DNA of 64,000 nucleotides from assembly GCA_904399395.1 (NCBI GenBank), contig CAJFPJ010000046.1:41382-105381 (forward strand), given 5' to 3'. A program made the position numbers and the translations under genes. How positions within the stretch are numbered: the first letter of the stretch is position 1; every line of letters begins with the position of its first letter. Of this stretch, positions 18,918-28,167 are shown piece after piece. Below the pieces are notes generated by a model, which ran no database searches, was not told the DNA's origin, and saw only the letters and a program-made list of their open reading frames with translations. Origin of the DNA: an uncultured Clostridia bacterium. Lineage in GTDB: Bacteria; Bacillota; Clostridia; Oscillospirales; Acutalibacteraceae.

Positions 18918-19175
18918 TTACAGGTATTTCCGGCAGAAATCCCTCAGTTCCCGGCTAAGAGCTTCTTCATCCCCGCCTTCTATGGTGAAGGTGAGCATAT
19001 CCCCTTGCTGCACACAAAGTGCCATGAGAGAAAACATCTTTTTTGCATCCGCTGTTTTCGACCCATCCTGAAGGGTAACGCTGCTCTCCGAATCCTGCAG
19101 GCGGTTCACCAACTCTGTAGCCACACGGGCATGCAACCCCAACTCATCCCGAACTTCATATGTAAACTGTTTCAA
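18918..19175 (-). CDS. HPr-family phosphocarrier without Ser46
   Basis: 85 residues. Accepts phosphate from enzyme I on H15 (DELGLHARVA). The region of the regulatory Ser46 (usual KSIMGVMSLG) reads ADAKKMFSLMAL, with Lys at position 46, so HPr kinase could not modify it and CcpA-type signalling through this protein is not expected. GGAGGAG lies before the start. It is the first gene of the unit, 92 bases ahead of ptsI, behind a near-consensus promoter whose -10 lies in a palindrome. A role in a dedicated phosphorelay rather than sugar import is inferred. Confidence 0.9.
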   Translation of the reverse strand: MKQFTYEVRDELGLHARVATELVNRLQDSESSVTLQDGSKTADAKKMFSLMALCVQQGDMLTFTIEGGDEEALSRELRDFCRKYL

Positions 19176-19251
19176 GCATACTCCTCCTTACATCTGTACC
19201 CATACCGCAACAAGTGGCTCAGTATGATTCTACTTTTCTTAGTCCTCATAT

Positions 19252-19282
19252 TTCAGTATACTGAAGAATTTGAAAATGTCAA
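19252..19282 (-). promoter_or_regulatory. HPr-ptsI promoter with palindromic operator
   Basis: Minus-strand -35 TTGACA (plus 19277-19282) and -10 TATACT (19255-19260), spacer 16. The -10 sits inside the perfect palindrome TTCAGTATACTGAA (19252-19265), which suggests repression by a dimeric regulator. Confidence 0.6.
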
Positions 19283-19339
19283 TAAAGGATCAGATGCTTT
19301 TTTATATATTTTATATAGAATCTACATAGAATTAAAAAA

Positions 19340-19383
19340 GAAAGCCCTTTTCCCTTCATCATAAATTAGGGAAAGAGCTTTCT
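19340..19383 (-). terminator. Terminator of the MBOAT-DHHW operon
   Basis: Interrupted stem (GAAAGC plus TTTCCCT arms) with a 12-base loop; on the minus strand it is followed by CTTTTTT. It stands just after the DHHW stop. Confidence 0.75.
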
Positions 19384-19387
19384 GCAT

Positions 19388-20596
19388 TCATTTTGAACTT
19401 ACGGCCAATTTATTAGATATATCCACATCACACAGCTGTTTCATGCTATAAACGGCAGCCGCCTCTGTGATACCGTTTTCCTCAATATAATCATAGACAT
19501 TCTGCGAATAATACCGCAGGTCGATCACATGGATCTCAGAATAATGCAGGCACAGGAACGGCACCAGGCTATTTGCATAGGAATCTTTCAGCAGCAGAAG
19601 CTTTCTGCCGTTATTCTGATTTCGGTTCTTTACCACTTCTACACTGTGATTACCGCCCATGAAGGTGGAATACTTATCCTTTTTGTCCAGATATTCTTCC
19701 CAATAAAGGCCTTCATGCTCTTCGCCGCCCACCATCTGGACGATATCCTGAGGCTCTGCATATTCCGGCAGATACAGATCGTCCGGCGTCTGAAAACTAT
19801 TAACAGCCTTGGAATACAGCGTTCCGTAAAACGAATTGCTAGCCAAGCGAAAAGTGAACTGATCCTGCCCATAGGGGGTAAATCCCATTTTCTGCGCCAG
19901 AACCTTATACCCCTCATACGCACCAAAGGTGTTCCAATGATGGTCGGTCTTGTAATAGAAATCACCGTTCCAGCTGTCCAGGGTATCAAACAAATCCACG
20001 ATCATAACATTTTCACCGGTCATTGTTTCCTGAATATAATTCAGTTCTTCTTTCTGATCGTGATTCTGAGCAAACAGAGGCAGATTTTCCCGCTGTTCCT
20101 GGCTTCCAGAAGGAACGGGCACAACCCAGAAAGGAAGTTTTGTCTCCTGGCCGAAGGTCTCAAGCCCCTGGATATTCCGCCGGAAAGTATCTGTGGTATT
20201 GGGAAGAAGCACTTCATACACATGATCCTTTTTCCCGAAATAAACCCCTCCCTCTGGGGGAACGGCGCTGTAATTGCTCCCCAAATCCTTCCGGCCTGTC
20301 AGCAGCTGAAAGCTTGTATTCAGAGAAAGAAACTCCGTGCGCAGTGGGAACTGGTCGTTGACAAAAGCCTCCAAAGAATCGGTAAAGGAACCATCCAAAA
20401 GGGCATCCGTCTCCAAAGGAGGTGCCTGCTCCAGAACCCTATTCTCATTTTCAGAAAAAGACAATTTGGGAGCAAATATCAGATAAAAAGCCCCGGCCAC
20501 AGCGAAAGCGAACAAAAGAATCGTAGCCGCCACTTCTTCCGGCCGGCAGAGAGAGCTTCGCTTATGCATGGGCTTTTTTCTTTTTTCAGACTGCAT
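19388..20596 (-). CDS. DHHW-family protein, partner of MBOAT O-acetyltransferase
   Basis: 402 residues from the ATG at 20596 (AAGGAG eight bases upstream); a GTG at 20653 is less likely. One N-terminal membrane segment (ATILLFAFAVAGAFYLIF), then an extracellular SGNH-like domain of the AlgJ/AlgX/DltD kind: FYYKTDHHWNTFGAYEG gives the family its DHHW name, and LLLLKDSYANSLVPFL carries the second conserved block. Such proteins work with an MBOAT protein to transfer acetyl or alanyl groups to cell-surface polymers. The MBOAT gene is directly upstream in the same operon. The polymer is not known. Confidence 0.88.
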   Translation of the reverse strand: MQSEKRKKPMHKRSSLCRPEEVAATILLFAFAVAGAFYLIFAPKLSFSENENRVLEQAPPLETDALLDGSFTDSLEAFVNDQFPLRTEFLSLNTSFQLLTGRKDLGSNYSAVPPEGGVYFGKKDHVYEVLLPNTTDTFRRNIQGLETFGQETKLPFWVVPVPSGSQEQRENLPLFAQNHDQKEELNYIQETMTGENVMIVDLFDTLDSWNGDFYYKTDHHWNTFGAYEGYKVLAQKMGFTPYGQDQFTFRLASNSFYGTLYSKAVNSFQTPDDLYLPEYAEPQDIVQMVGGEEHEGLYWEEYLDKKDKYSTFMGGNHSVEVVKNRNQNNGRKLLLLKDSYANSLVPFLCLHYSEIHVIDLRYYSQNVYDYIEENGITEAAAVYSMKQLCDVDISNKLAVSSK

Positions 20597-20679
20597 AGCC
20601 ATTTCTCCTTTCACTGCCCGTAACCACCCTAACACAGACATACCCCTTGTCACTGCATTTCAGGCACGGGCGATATTGG

Positions 20680-22071
20680 TTAGAAATTCGCTGCGTAGAG
20701 GAAGGGGGTATAGGCATTGCTGAGCATAGCGCCGGCACAGAGGGCCAGCAGGACAGCATACCCGATCACCCAAAAGACTTTGCACACGCCAATACTCTTC
20801 AACCGGTTGGCCAGTTCCGAAATCAGAGGCGAACTGCAGAGAGCCGCCACTACCAGCATGGGGCCGAAAGTAATCAGCAGATACGGGCCGCCGGCCTCTG
20901 CTCCAGGAGCTGTAAATCCCACAAGCGCCGCCAAAACCGTTCCGGCCTTGGAAAGATCAGCATACGCAAAGAACACCCAACCGATAACGGCTGCTAAAAA
21001 GGCATACAGCCACTGAAAGAAGGCGGGAAGTTTATCCAAAAGTTTCTGCAAAAAGAGTTTTTCGCAGATTATGAGAATGCCGCAATAGGCCCCCCATAAA
21101 GCAAAATTCCAGCTTGCCCCGTGCCAAATCCCCGTCAGAATCCACACCACCGCTAGATTGAAAACCAACCGGGGCTTTTTCACCCGATTTCCTCCCAAGG
21201 GAATATATACGTAATCCCTGAACCAGCGGCCCAGCGTCATATGCCAGCGGCGCCAGAACTCTGAAAAGCTTTTGGAAGCATAGGGATAGTGAAAGTTTTC
21301 CGGCAGTTCAAAGCCAAACATACCGCCAATACCGATAGCCATATCGGTGTATCCTGAAAAATCAAAATAGATATAAAAGGTAAACGCCAGAACACCCAGC
21401 CAAGCGGAAAGAGTGGAGGGCGCCTCTATATACTGTACACGCTGGGAAAGTTCCAACATGGTGTTGGCTATGAGCATCTTTTTGAAAAGCCCCAAAAGGA
21501 ACCGGCTTCCACCCACTGTAAATTTAGCGGCTGTCTCTTTCCTACTCTTTATCTGTTCATACATGAGGGAATATCTGGCTATAGGGCCTGAGCTGATATT
21601 GATAAAACAGGAAATATACGTCCCGAAATCAATAAAGTTCCGCATAGCGGGAACTTCCTTCCTGTATACATCCACAGCGTAAGAAATGCTCTGGAAGGTG
21701 TAAAAGGAAATTCCCAGAGGGAGCGCAATTTCCGGAACAGCCAGATCCATTCCAAAACCGTTCAGCGATGTGACGATCATGCCTGTATATTTAAAATATC
21801 CCAACATGCCCACATTCACCACGATATTGAGCGCCGTAAATAGTCTTGCCTTCCCCTTGGAATCCGAAAAATGAGAGATCAGAAGGCCACAGACGTAATC
21901 CACCACTATCGTTCCCAGAAGAATCAACACATGGGCTGGGACTCCCCAGGCGTAAAACACCAGGCTGAAAAGGAACAGACAGAGATTCTTTGCTTTTCTG
22001 GGCACCACATAATAGGCCAGCAGCGCCACAGGAAGGAATATGCACAAAAAGGCTAAGCTGTTAAATGACAT
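20680..22071 (-). CDS. MBOAT-family membrane O-acyltransferase (AlgI/DltB-like)
   Basis: 463 residues with about eleven membrane segments. Conserved MBOAT features: FDFSGYTDMAIGIGGMFGFELPENFHYPY, SFSEFWRRWHMTLGRWFRDYVYIPLGGNR and the catalytic histidine in LTGIWHGASWNFALWG. These enzymes pass an acyl group across the membrane for O-acylation of exported polysaccharide or teichoic acid. Its partner DHHW gene follows after 83 bases. The first gene of the pair; no polymer biosynthesis genes are next to it, so the target cannot be told. Confidence 0.92.
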   Translation of the reverse strand: MSFNSLAFLCIFLPVALLAYYVVPRKAKNLCLFLFSLVFYAWGVPAHVLILLGTIVVDYVCGLLISHFSDSKGKARLFTALNIVVNVGMLGYFKYTGMIVTSLNGFGMDLAVPEIALPLGISFYTFQSISYAVDVYRKEVPAMRNFIDFGTYISCFINISSGPIARYSLMYEQIKSRKETAAKFTVGGSRFLLGLFKKMLIANTMLELSQRVQYIEAPSTLSAWLGVLAFTFYIYFDFSGYTDMAIGIGGMFGFELPENFHYPYASKSFSEFWRRWHMTLGRWFRDYVYIPLGGNRVKKPRLVFNLAVVWILTGIWHGASWNFALWGAYCGILIICEKLFLQKLLDKLPAFFQWLYAFLAAVIGWVFFAYADLSKAGTVLAALVGFTAPGAEAGGPYLLITFGPMLVVAALCSSPLISELANRLKSIGVCKVFWVIGYAVLLALCAGAMLSNAYTPFLYAANF

Positions 22072-22153
22072 GGGTTTCTCCTCGCTTTACTCCCCACCTT
22101 CTGGCAGGGAAGGATAGCCGGGGCAAGCCCCGATATATACGTCATACCCGTGG

Positions 22154-23461
22154 TCAGTGAATCGCCGCGGGAAGCCCGTCGCACAGACAGGAACGCACGC
22201 CCGTCTCTGAGACGATAAAGATCCGGCAGCCGCAGGTATCCGGCTTCTCTCCGTTTACAAAGGGGCATTTGATGGAAAGAGCCGGCTGACCGGAAAGATC
22301 ATAGCAGACATTCATCCTGTTGCAGGAACGGCCGCTGGCCCGGTACCAACGACAAGCCTCAGGAAAGGTGCAGTGCCGCATAGAGGAAAGTTCAAGATAT
22401 TCCCCTGCTATGGCCTCCTCACCCTCTGCACGGGAAGGGCCGCTGATCAACAAATGCTGGCAAGAGATTTCACCGAACACATGGCTCCAGTGAGAAGGAA
22501 GGCCCCTGCCGGGAACCTTCGCCGCAAAATATCCTTCATAGAGCTTGCTGGAAATTCTGTCCATGGTTTCAGGCGTGGCATCTCCTGTAAGAAGGATATC
22601 ATCCAGGCTGGCCTCCATAACGCGGCGATTGTGAAACACAAGAGATGCACCGTCCGCCTCCCAGCGATATGCGCTTCTGGTAACAGGCCGATTCAGTATC
22701 TCCCGGATATCCGGGGCAAAGGGCATAGAGGAAAGTTCTTCTCTCAGAACCGGCAGCTGCGCCAAAAGCTCCTTACCCCTTTCCCAAGCATCCTTTGAGG
22801 GAGCTTCTCCGCATTTGAGCCATTCCCTGCAAAATTCCTCTTTCCACTGCCGGAAGCAGGCCGCCTCTGGGGGCAAAAAGGGGGAGGATACACACACGTT
22901 CATCTCTTCCACAGCCGCGGCAAATAACTCCCCAAAAGGATATTTTTTCTGCTCCGGCCACAATGCCTCATACAGGACATTTCCAACAGAAAAGGTATCC
23001 CCCGCTCTAAGAAGGCGCAGGCTTTCAAGAGATGGATATCCGGGTGCCTCTGAAAAGAGATAGAGAGGCGCCGCGGCTGCAGCATCATAGCCAGGCCCAT
23101 CTTTTAGGAATACCTCCATAAAGATCCCGTATTCCAGAAGAAGGGGGTGACCGCGCCTGTCACAAGGGGAAGCAGGGCAGAACACCGCAGAAAAATAATT
23201 TTTATCCTCCAGCAAAATATCCTGCATTGCGCTGAAACGATCCCTGTGATAATGAGAAAGCAGAAACGTGCGCTTCTCAATTCGGCGGTACCGCTCCAAA
23301 AGGGAAGGTGCCACCCGAGAAGCTCCCTGGCCCCATTCGTCCAGCGGGCCACCCGTAAGGCCTCCACAGTCCGCCATAAGAAGTTCCTTACCGGATTCAT
23401 CGGCCAAAACGAGGCATTCTCCCTGCTCCAGCCGGTGCAGCTCCAAAAACTTCAAACTCAA
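22154..23461 (-). CDS. ComEC-like metallo-beta-lactamase-fold protein, degenerate metal site
   Basis: 435 residues, probably TTG start (GGGGGGCGG upstream), directly abutting the MORN gene stop, which implies coupling. N-terminal MBL features: MADCGGLTGG, then FLLSHYHRDRFSAM in place of HxHxDH (last His is Arg); ILLTGDATPETMD resembles the LLTGD of ComEC-type MBL domains, and LPSHWSHVF could supply later histidines. The C-terminal 70 residues hold about eight cysteines (CNRMNVCYD, KCPF, CGCRIF, CLC), perhaps a metal-binding tail. No signal peptide. Substrate unknown; enzymatic activity is doubtful without testing. Confidence 0.65.
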   Translation of the reverse strand: MSLKFLELHRLEQGECLVLADESGKELLMADCGGLTGGPLDEWGQGASRVAPSLLERYRRIEKRTFLLSHYHRDRFSAMQDILLEDKNYFSAVFCPASPCDRRGHPLLLEYGIFMEVFLKDGPGYDAAAAAPLYLFSEAPGYPSLESLRLLRAGDTFSVGNVLYEALWPEQKKYPFGELFAAAVEEMNVCVSSPFLPPEAACFRQWKEEFCREWLKCGEAPSKDAWERGKELLAQLPVLREELSSMPFAPDIREILNRPVTRSAYRWEADGASLVFHNRRVMEASLDDILLTGDATPETMDRISSKLYEGYFAAKVPGRGLPSHWSHVFGEISCQHLLISGPSRAEGEEAIAGEYLELSSMRHCTFPEACRWYRASGRSCNRMNVCYDLSGQPALSIKCPFVNGEKPDTCGCRIFIVSETGVRSCLCDGLPAAIH

Positions 23462-25165
23462 TCACCGCCCCCCGCCGATGCCGTCCACAACCGGCTCGCC
23501 GTTTTCCCAGAGACCGCTGAAAACAACCTCTCCATGCCGGTACTCCGTTCCCTTTCCGTGACGCTTTCCGTTTTTCCACTGGCCCGCATACAGCAGCCCC
23601 CCATCCTCATCAAACAGGGCTCCCATGCCCTCCGGCCGGTTTTCCCGCCAGCTACCGGCAAACATGGTTCCCTCCCGGGGGCTGAAAGAAACACCCGCGC
23701 CCTGGCGGCGGTTTCCCTTCCAATTTCCCGCATAACAGAGGCGCCCACTTTTGTAATAGTAGACCCCAAAACCATCCTTTTTATCCTCTCGGAAACCACC
23801 TTCATAAGCCGTGTGGCCTCCCGCCATGGCGGTGCGTCCTTCCCCATGGCGTAAAGACCCTTTCATATTCCCGTAATATGCATAAATCTGCCCATCGGAA
23901 CCAGTGACCAGCTTATCCGGAAGCTGCCGGAAAAATTCCCGGAACTCTTCCATTCCAGGGGGAAGAAAGTCCTCTTCCTTCTTGGGTGCTCCTTCCGAAG
24001 GCTCTCCGCAGGAGCTGGAGGGCTTCGCTTCCTTTGGTTCCGGCTGCACATCCCCATCAGATTCTTTTTCTAAAGCCTCCGGCAGATTTTTTTCCGAAGG
24101 TATACCCGCCTGCTCCTCAGAGGGCGCATCCAACCGCTGCCCACCTTCTATACCGCCAGACTCCCGCTCTGCGGAAGAAACTTTACTTCCCATATCATCC
24201 GCTTCCGAGCCCTTCTCTTCCGGTTCAGAATGCTTTTCCTCTTCTCTTTTTTGGGGCAGACCGGGGGCGCTTACCACACCAGAAAGGCTTCTGGCGGCAA
24301 CGGCATATTTTGTAGCCGGTTCCATTTCTGAAACTGTATTCTCAACCTGCACCGGATCTGCAAAATCCTGAAGGCTGTGGTCGGCAGCGTAATCGTCCGC
24401 CACAGCAGAAAGGGCCTGCCCCTCCTCCTGAGAAGGAAGATCACCACTCTCTGCCAAAAAGCGCTCTAGCTCCGGAAGGCGTTCCTCCGGCAGAGAAGCT
24501 TCGCTCTGCCCTGGCCATTGAGGCTCCTCCGAGAGCTCTCCTTTCTCAAGCTTTTCCTCTGTCTCCCTGCATCTGCGGATATCTTCTGGCCTAAACGCCC
24601 AAAATAATCCTTGGTCGCTCCATATCGAACAGACTGGTTCCCCAGCCTGGCTTTTCAAAAGGCTTGCTCTTGCACCAATCTCCGCTGTCATCAGTTCAAG
24701 GAAACTCTTTCTCCAGCCCTCTTCCGTACGTTCCAGAAGCTCAAGCCCCTTTTCAGCGGGAAGCAAAAAAAGGACGGGCTCCTTGCCATTTCCATCCCTG
24801 AAATAAGCGGTTTGCAGCCACTGCAACTCCGGAGAAAAACGGATCTTTTCCGTAACCCTGCCGGAAAAATCCCATTTTGTCAGGCTCCAACCGTAGGACT
24901 CATGTTCCGAACGCGCTAGAACCAGACTTCCACTCTTTTTTTCCATAAAAAAGTCGCCCTGGCGCAAGCGGTAAGAGACCGAAACCCGCATACCGTTTTC
25001 AAAGCCCTTTTCCCGCCCCTTCCTTTTTCGGGGACTTTCGCTATGTTCCCGCAGCAGCCGGGCAAGAAGCGGTTCCTCAGCTGGCGCATTTTCCCAGGGA
25101 AGCATATGTATGGTAAATATCTGGGGTGCCGCAGGCCCCTGCGTATTCTGTTTCGTCTCTTCCAT
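23462..25165 (-). CDS. MORN-repeat protein with acidic linker
   Basis: 567 residues, no signal peptide or membrane segment. Residues about 1-220 form an unknown domain (SLTKWDFSGRVTEKIRF, LFLLPAEKGLELL). Residues about 225-405 are low-complexity and rich in Glu, Ser and Pro. The C-terminus from about 425 has six MORN-type repeats (YYGNMKGSLRHGEGR, YEGGFREDKKDGFGVYYY, YAGNWKGNRRQGAGVSF, FAGSWRENRPEGMGALF, YAGQWKNGKRHGKGTEY, FSGLWENGEP). MORN repeats bind lipids or proteins in known cases. First gene of a two-gene unit with the MBL-like gene; the pair suggests a shared, unknown process. Confidence 0.75.
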   Translation of the reverse strand: MEETKQNTQGPAAPQIFTIHMLPWENAPAEEPLLARLLREHSESPRKRKGREKGFENGMRVSVSYRLRQGDFFMEKKSGSLVLARSEHESYGWSLTKWDFSGRVTEKIRFSPELQWLQTAYFRDGNGKEPVLFLLPAEKGLELLERTEEGWRKSFLELMTAEIGARASLLKSQAGEPVCSIWSDQGLFWAFRPEDIRRCRETEEKLEKGELSEEPQWPGQSEASLPEERLPELERFLAESGDLPSQEEGQALSAVADDYAADHSLQDFADPVQVENTVSEMEPATKYAVAARSLSGVVSAPGLPQKREEEKHSEPEEKGSEADDMGSKVSSAERESGGIEGGQRLDAPSEEQAGIPSEKNLPEALEKESDGDVQPEPKEAKPSSSCGEPSEGAPKKEEDFLPPGMEEFREFFRQLPDKLVTGSDGQIYAYYGNMKGSLRHGEGRTAMAGGHTAYEGGFREDKKDGFGVYYYKSGRLCYAGNWKGNRRQGAGVSFSPREGTMFAGSWRENRPEGMGALFDEDGGLLYAGQWKNGKRHGKGTEYRHGEVVFSGLWENGEPVVDGIGGGR

Positions 25166-25499
25166 GACTCAGTCTCCCATTCCTTCGTCTCCATGCCAAA
25201 CATACATGCATGCCGGCCAACAGCAAGTCACCTATCAAGCGCTAAGAACTTCCTTCTCGAATAGAGAAAGCGCTCCGCCTACTTTCATTGAATTTTCACC
25301 GTTACCCATAAAAAATCCTGTCTAATCCGATAGCTTTCTAAAAAGGTATACAACCCCTATTATTGTTTAATCATAGCACAGTGACCGCCCAACTGCAAGA
25401 AAAAGCCGTAAACTCATGCTTTTCCTTTCTTTCTGCCAGTTCTTTTCTCTGCTTCCAATCGATTACTTTTATGCGCAGAAATATGCGCAGAAAAAGCGC

Positions 25500-25522
25500 C
25501 GGGGAACCCTGAAGATTCCCCG
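25500..25522 (-). terminator. Terminator of the small YtxH-like gene
   Basis: CGGGGAA / TTCCCCG stem with nine-base loop followed on the minus strand by GCGCTTTTTC. The gap 25166-25499 upstream of the MORN gene is AT-rich and shows no gene. Confidence 0.75.
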
Positions 25523-25544
25523 ACGTTTCCCCACCGGGCGCCTC

Positions 25545-25742
25545 TTACCCGCGGAACATGTGCTCCACACTTCCAACCATCGTATTGGCAGCAGAACCTA
25601 CAGCATGCATCGCTTTGTTTACGCTGCGGCGGAGACGCTTATCCTTCTTCATCATTTGGGAGCCAACCGCCGTCACAGCTGTCACGGCAAGAAGTCCGGC
25701 GCCCAGGCCTTTCACAAAGCCCATAGTTTCCTTATACATCAT
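25545..25742 (-). CDS. Small YtxH-like membrane-associated protein
   Basis: 65 residues from the ATG at 25742, picked because GGAGG lies six bases upstream. One hydrophobic segment (GFVKGLGAGLLAVTAVTAVGSQ) followed by a basic amphipathic C-terminus (KKDKRLRRSVNKAMHAVGSAANTMVG). This layout is like YtxH/DUF small proteins of Firmicutes; the family assignment is by shape only. Single gene with own terminator. Confidence 0.6.
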   Translation of the reverse strand: MMYKETMGFVKGLGAGLLAVTAVTAVGSQMMKKDKRLRRSVNKAMHAVGSAANTMVGSVEHMFRG

Positions 25743-25945
25743 ATAAAGCCTCCAGACTGTGCAGAATTGTTTGATGGGATTTGTCCCCTGAAATAGCATT
25801 TCCGCTTCTCCTCTCTGTTATCAATGATAAAAATTCCCAGTGGATAACCGGCAAATCCCGCTGTCCGGTATCCTGCTATACGGTGCAACAAGTGCACAGG
25901 CACAAGCCGGCATTCCAGTCTTTTTCGCAAACAAAACCACCAGTT

Positions 25946-25973
25946 TTGCATACGGGGGGATTCGTGATATAAT
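25946..25973 (+). promoter_or_regulatory. Candidate promoter of trmL
   Basis: -35 TTGCAT (25946-25951), 16-base spacer, -10 TATAAT (25968-25973). The leader to trmL is about 100 bases and contains the hairpin at 26001-26040. Confidence 0.55.
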
Positions 25974-26000
25974 GGGCACAGGTTTTTTACCCAGCGCATG

Positions 26001-26040
26001 ACGAATCTCAAAATACAGAAAAACTTGTTTTGAGATTCGT
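26001..26040 (+). promoter_or_regulatory. Perfect hairpin in the trmL leader
   Basis: ACGAATCTCAAAA and its exact complement flank a 14-base loop in the untranslated leader of trmL. No U-tract follows in the plus direction. It may control mRNA stability or translation, or be an operator. Confidence 0.5.
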
Positions 26041-26082
26041 AACCGCATGGATCCATTTATCACGAAAGCGGTGATTTACTGA

Positions 26083-26706
26083 ATGAACCAAACCAGCAGT
26101 TCTATTTTACACAGCAAAGAAGGGTCGCAGCCTTTTGGACCCGGAGACGCCCTCCGGCAGGAGCTGCCACGGCCTCAGTCTGTTCATAGCAAGCCTCTTC
26201 ATGAGCTCAACATCGTTCTGGTGGAGCCCGAAATTCCCCAAAACACCGGGAACGTAGCTCGAACCTGCGCCGCCACTGGGGCTAGGCTCCATTTGGTGGG
26301 CCCTATGGGCTTTACAATAGATGATAGAAAGCTGAAAAGAGCCGGGCTGGATTACTGGCATCTTTTGGACATTACCTATTATGAAAGTCTTACCGATTTT
26401 TTCAGCCGTACTACCGGAAATTTTTTCTTTTTTTCGACAAAAGCCCAAAAAACTCATTCGGACGTATGCTACCCGGAAAACTGTTATCTGTTTTTCGGGA
26501 AAGAAACAGCCGGTCTGCCGGAAAGGCTGCTCTTTGAGCACCCGGAATCCTGTGTGCGTATCCCTATGCGGGATCATCCCGACGCCCGGAGCCTAAACCT
26601 TTCCAACAGCGTGGCCGTGGGCGTATACGAGGTTCTGCGCCAGTGGGGATATCCAACGCTTCTGCGTTCGGGGGAGCTGCGGGAATACAGCTGGCAGAAG
26701 GGCTGA
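26083..26706 (+). CDS. trmL: tRNA (cytidine(34)-2'-O)-methyltransferase, SPOUT family
   Basis: 207 residues. Methylates the 2'-OH of the wobble base of certain tRNA(Leu) species using SAM. The SPOUT knot motifs are present: [41 protein letters not shown] and [28 protein letters not shown]. The catalytic part begins at about residue 42; the preceding stretch (Ser/Pro/His rich) is an unusual extension compared with the usual 155-160 residues. No alternative in-frame Met exists at the domain start, so the extension is probably translated. Confidence 0.92.
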   Translation: MNQTSSSILHSKEGSQPFGPGDALRQELPRPQSVHSKPLHELNIVLVEPEIPQNTGNVARTCAATGARLHLVGPMGFTIDDRKLKRAGLDYWHLLDITYYESLTDFFSRTTGNFFFFSTKAQKTHSDVCYPENCYLFFGKETAGLPERLLFEHPESCVRIPMRDHPDARSLNLSNSVAVGVYEVLRQWGYPTLLRSGELREYSWQKG

Positions 26707-26754
26707 AAACAAGGGCCAGCCCTCTGTTTCCCGCAGAATTTACGCGGAATTCTC

Positions 26755-26783
26755 TTGAAAAGAAAGGACAGGCATTGTATAAT
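26755..26783 (+). promoter_or_regulatory. Promoter of the pgk-tpiA-gpmI cluster
   Basis: -35 TTGAAA (26755-26760), 17-base spacer, -10 TATAAT (26778-26783), about 65 bases before the pgk start. Near-consensus, in keeping with high expression. Confidence 0.75.
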
Positions 26784-26852
26784 GGGAACGGTTCCAAAAC
26801 CAGTATCTCAATACAATGTGTAATCAAATACAAATTTGAAGGAGTGCTGTGC

Positions 26853-28049
26853 ATGAATTACCTCAACAAGAAGACCGTCGAAGATATCGACGTGGCTGGC
26901 AAGAAAGTTCTTGTCCGCTGTGATTTTAACGTTCCCTTCGATGCCGAAGGAAACATCAGCGACCCCAAGCGCATTGATGAAGCTCTCAAGACCATCAAAT
27001 ATCTGGTTTCCCAGAAAGCTAAGGTTATTCTCTGCTCCCATCTGGGCCGTCCGAAGGGCGAATTCAACATGAAGTATTCTCTGGCTCCCGTGGCCAAATA
27101 CCTGAGCAACGCTCTGGGCCAGGAAGTAAAAATGGCTTCTGACGTTGTGGGCGAGAGTGCCAAGAGCATCGCCGCTTCTCTCCAGGATGGTGAAGTGGAG
27201 CTCATCGAAAACGTTCGCTTCCATAAGGAAGAAGAGAAAAATGACCCGGCTTTTGCAAAGGAACTGGCCTCTCTTGCTGACATCTACGTAAACGACGCCT
27301 TTGGCACGGCTCACCGCGCACATGCCTCCACTGCAGGCGTTGCAGATTATCTCCCTGCTGTATGCGGCTATCTGATCCAGAAGGAAATCACCATCATGGG
27401 CAGAGCTCTCTCCGACCCCAAGCGTCCCTTTGTGGCTATCTTGGGCGGTGCAAAGGTTTCCGACAAGATCGGTGTCATCACCAACCTGCTGGATAAGGTT
27501 GACACCCTGATCATCGGCGGCGGCATGGCTTACACCTTCATGAAGGCTCTGGGCTATTCCATCGGCACCTCTATCTGTGAAAACGATAAGGTAGATCTGG
27601 CCAAGGAAATGATGGCTAAGGCCAAGGAAAAGGGCGTTAAGTTCCTGATCCCCGTGGATAATGTGGTCGCCACCGAATACAAGGCAGATGCCGAGTATAA
27701 GACCGTGAACTCCGACACAATCCCCGACGGCTGGATGGGCCTGGATATCGGCCCCAAGACCCGCGAACTGTTCTCCAACGCTCTCAACGGCGCCGGAACA
27801 GTAGTATGGAATGGGCCTATGGGCGTTTCCGAGTGGGAGCATTTCGCAGCCGGTACCATCGCTGTAGCTAAGGCTGTGGCTGAGAGCGGTGCTATTTCCA
27901 TTATCGGCGGCGGCGATTCTGCGGCTGCCGTAGAAAAGCTTGGCTATGCCGACAAGATGACCCACATCTCCACCGGCGGCGGCGCTTCTCTGGAATTCCT
28001 GGAGGGACGTGTGCTTCCCGGCATTGCCTGCCTGAACGAGAAGGAATAA
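26853..28049 (+). CDS. pgk: Phosphoglycerate kinase
   Basis: 398 residues from ATG 26853 (GAAGGAGTG upstream). Transfers phosphate from 1,3-bisphosphoglycerate to ADP. Conserved blocks [74 protein letters not shown] and the final [13 protein letters not shown] / [13 protein letters not shown] nucleotide-binding region. First gene of the glycolytic cluster. Codon use strongly biased. Confidence 0.98.
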   Translation: MNYLNKKTVEDIDVAGKKVLVRCDFNVPFDAEGNISDPKRIDEALKTIKYLVSQKAKVILCSHLGRPKGEFNMKYSLAPVAKYLSNALGQEVKMASDVVGESAKSIAASLQDGEVELIENVRFHKEEEKNDPAFAKELASLADIYVNDAFGTAHRAHASTAGVADYLPAVCGYLIQKEITIMGRALSDPKRPFVAILGGAKVSDKIGVITNLLDKVDTLIIGGGMAYTFMKALGYSIGTSICENDKVDLAKEMMAKAKEKGVKFLIPVDNVVATEYKADAEYKTVNSDTIPDGWMGLDIGPKTRELFSNALNGAGTVVWNGPMGVSEWEHFAAGTIAVAKAVAESGAISIIGGGDSAAAVEKLGYADKMTHISTGGGASLEFLEGRVLPGIACLNEKE

Positions 28050-28078
28050 GTTCCGACGGCTTTACCGCCGGCTCAAGG

Positions 28079-28100
28079 GGGGCGGAAGAAATTCCGCCCC
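28079..28100 (+). promoter_or_regulatory. Intercistronic GAAA-capped hairpin between pgk and tpiA
   Basis: GGGGCGGAA-GAAA-TTCCGCCCC, nine base pairs with a GNRA tetraloop, 29 bases after pgk. It is followed by CCCTTTTG rather than a full U-tract. Likely partial termination or a barrier to 3' exonucleases, so that pgk mRNA is kept at its own level. Confidence 0.55.
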
Positions 28101-28167
28101 TTCCCTTTTGAGGTATACCACCGGCCCGGAGGCACCGGGCCATCAAAATGAAGGAGATGCTATTTTC

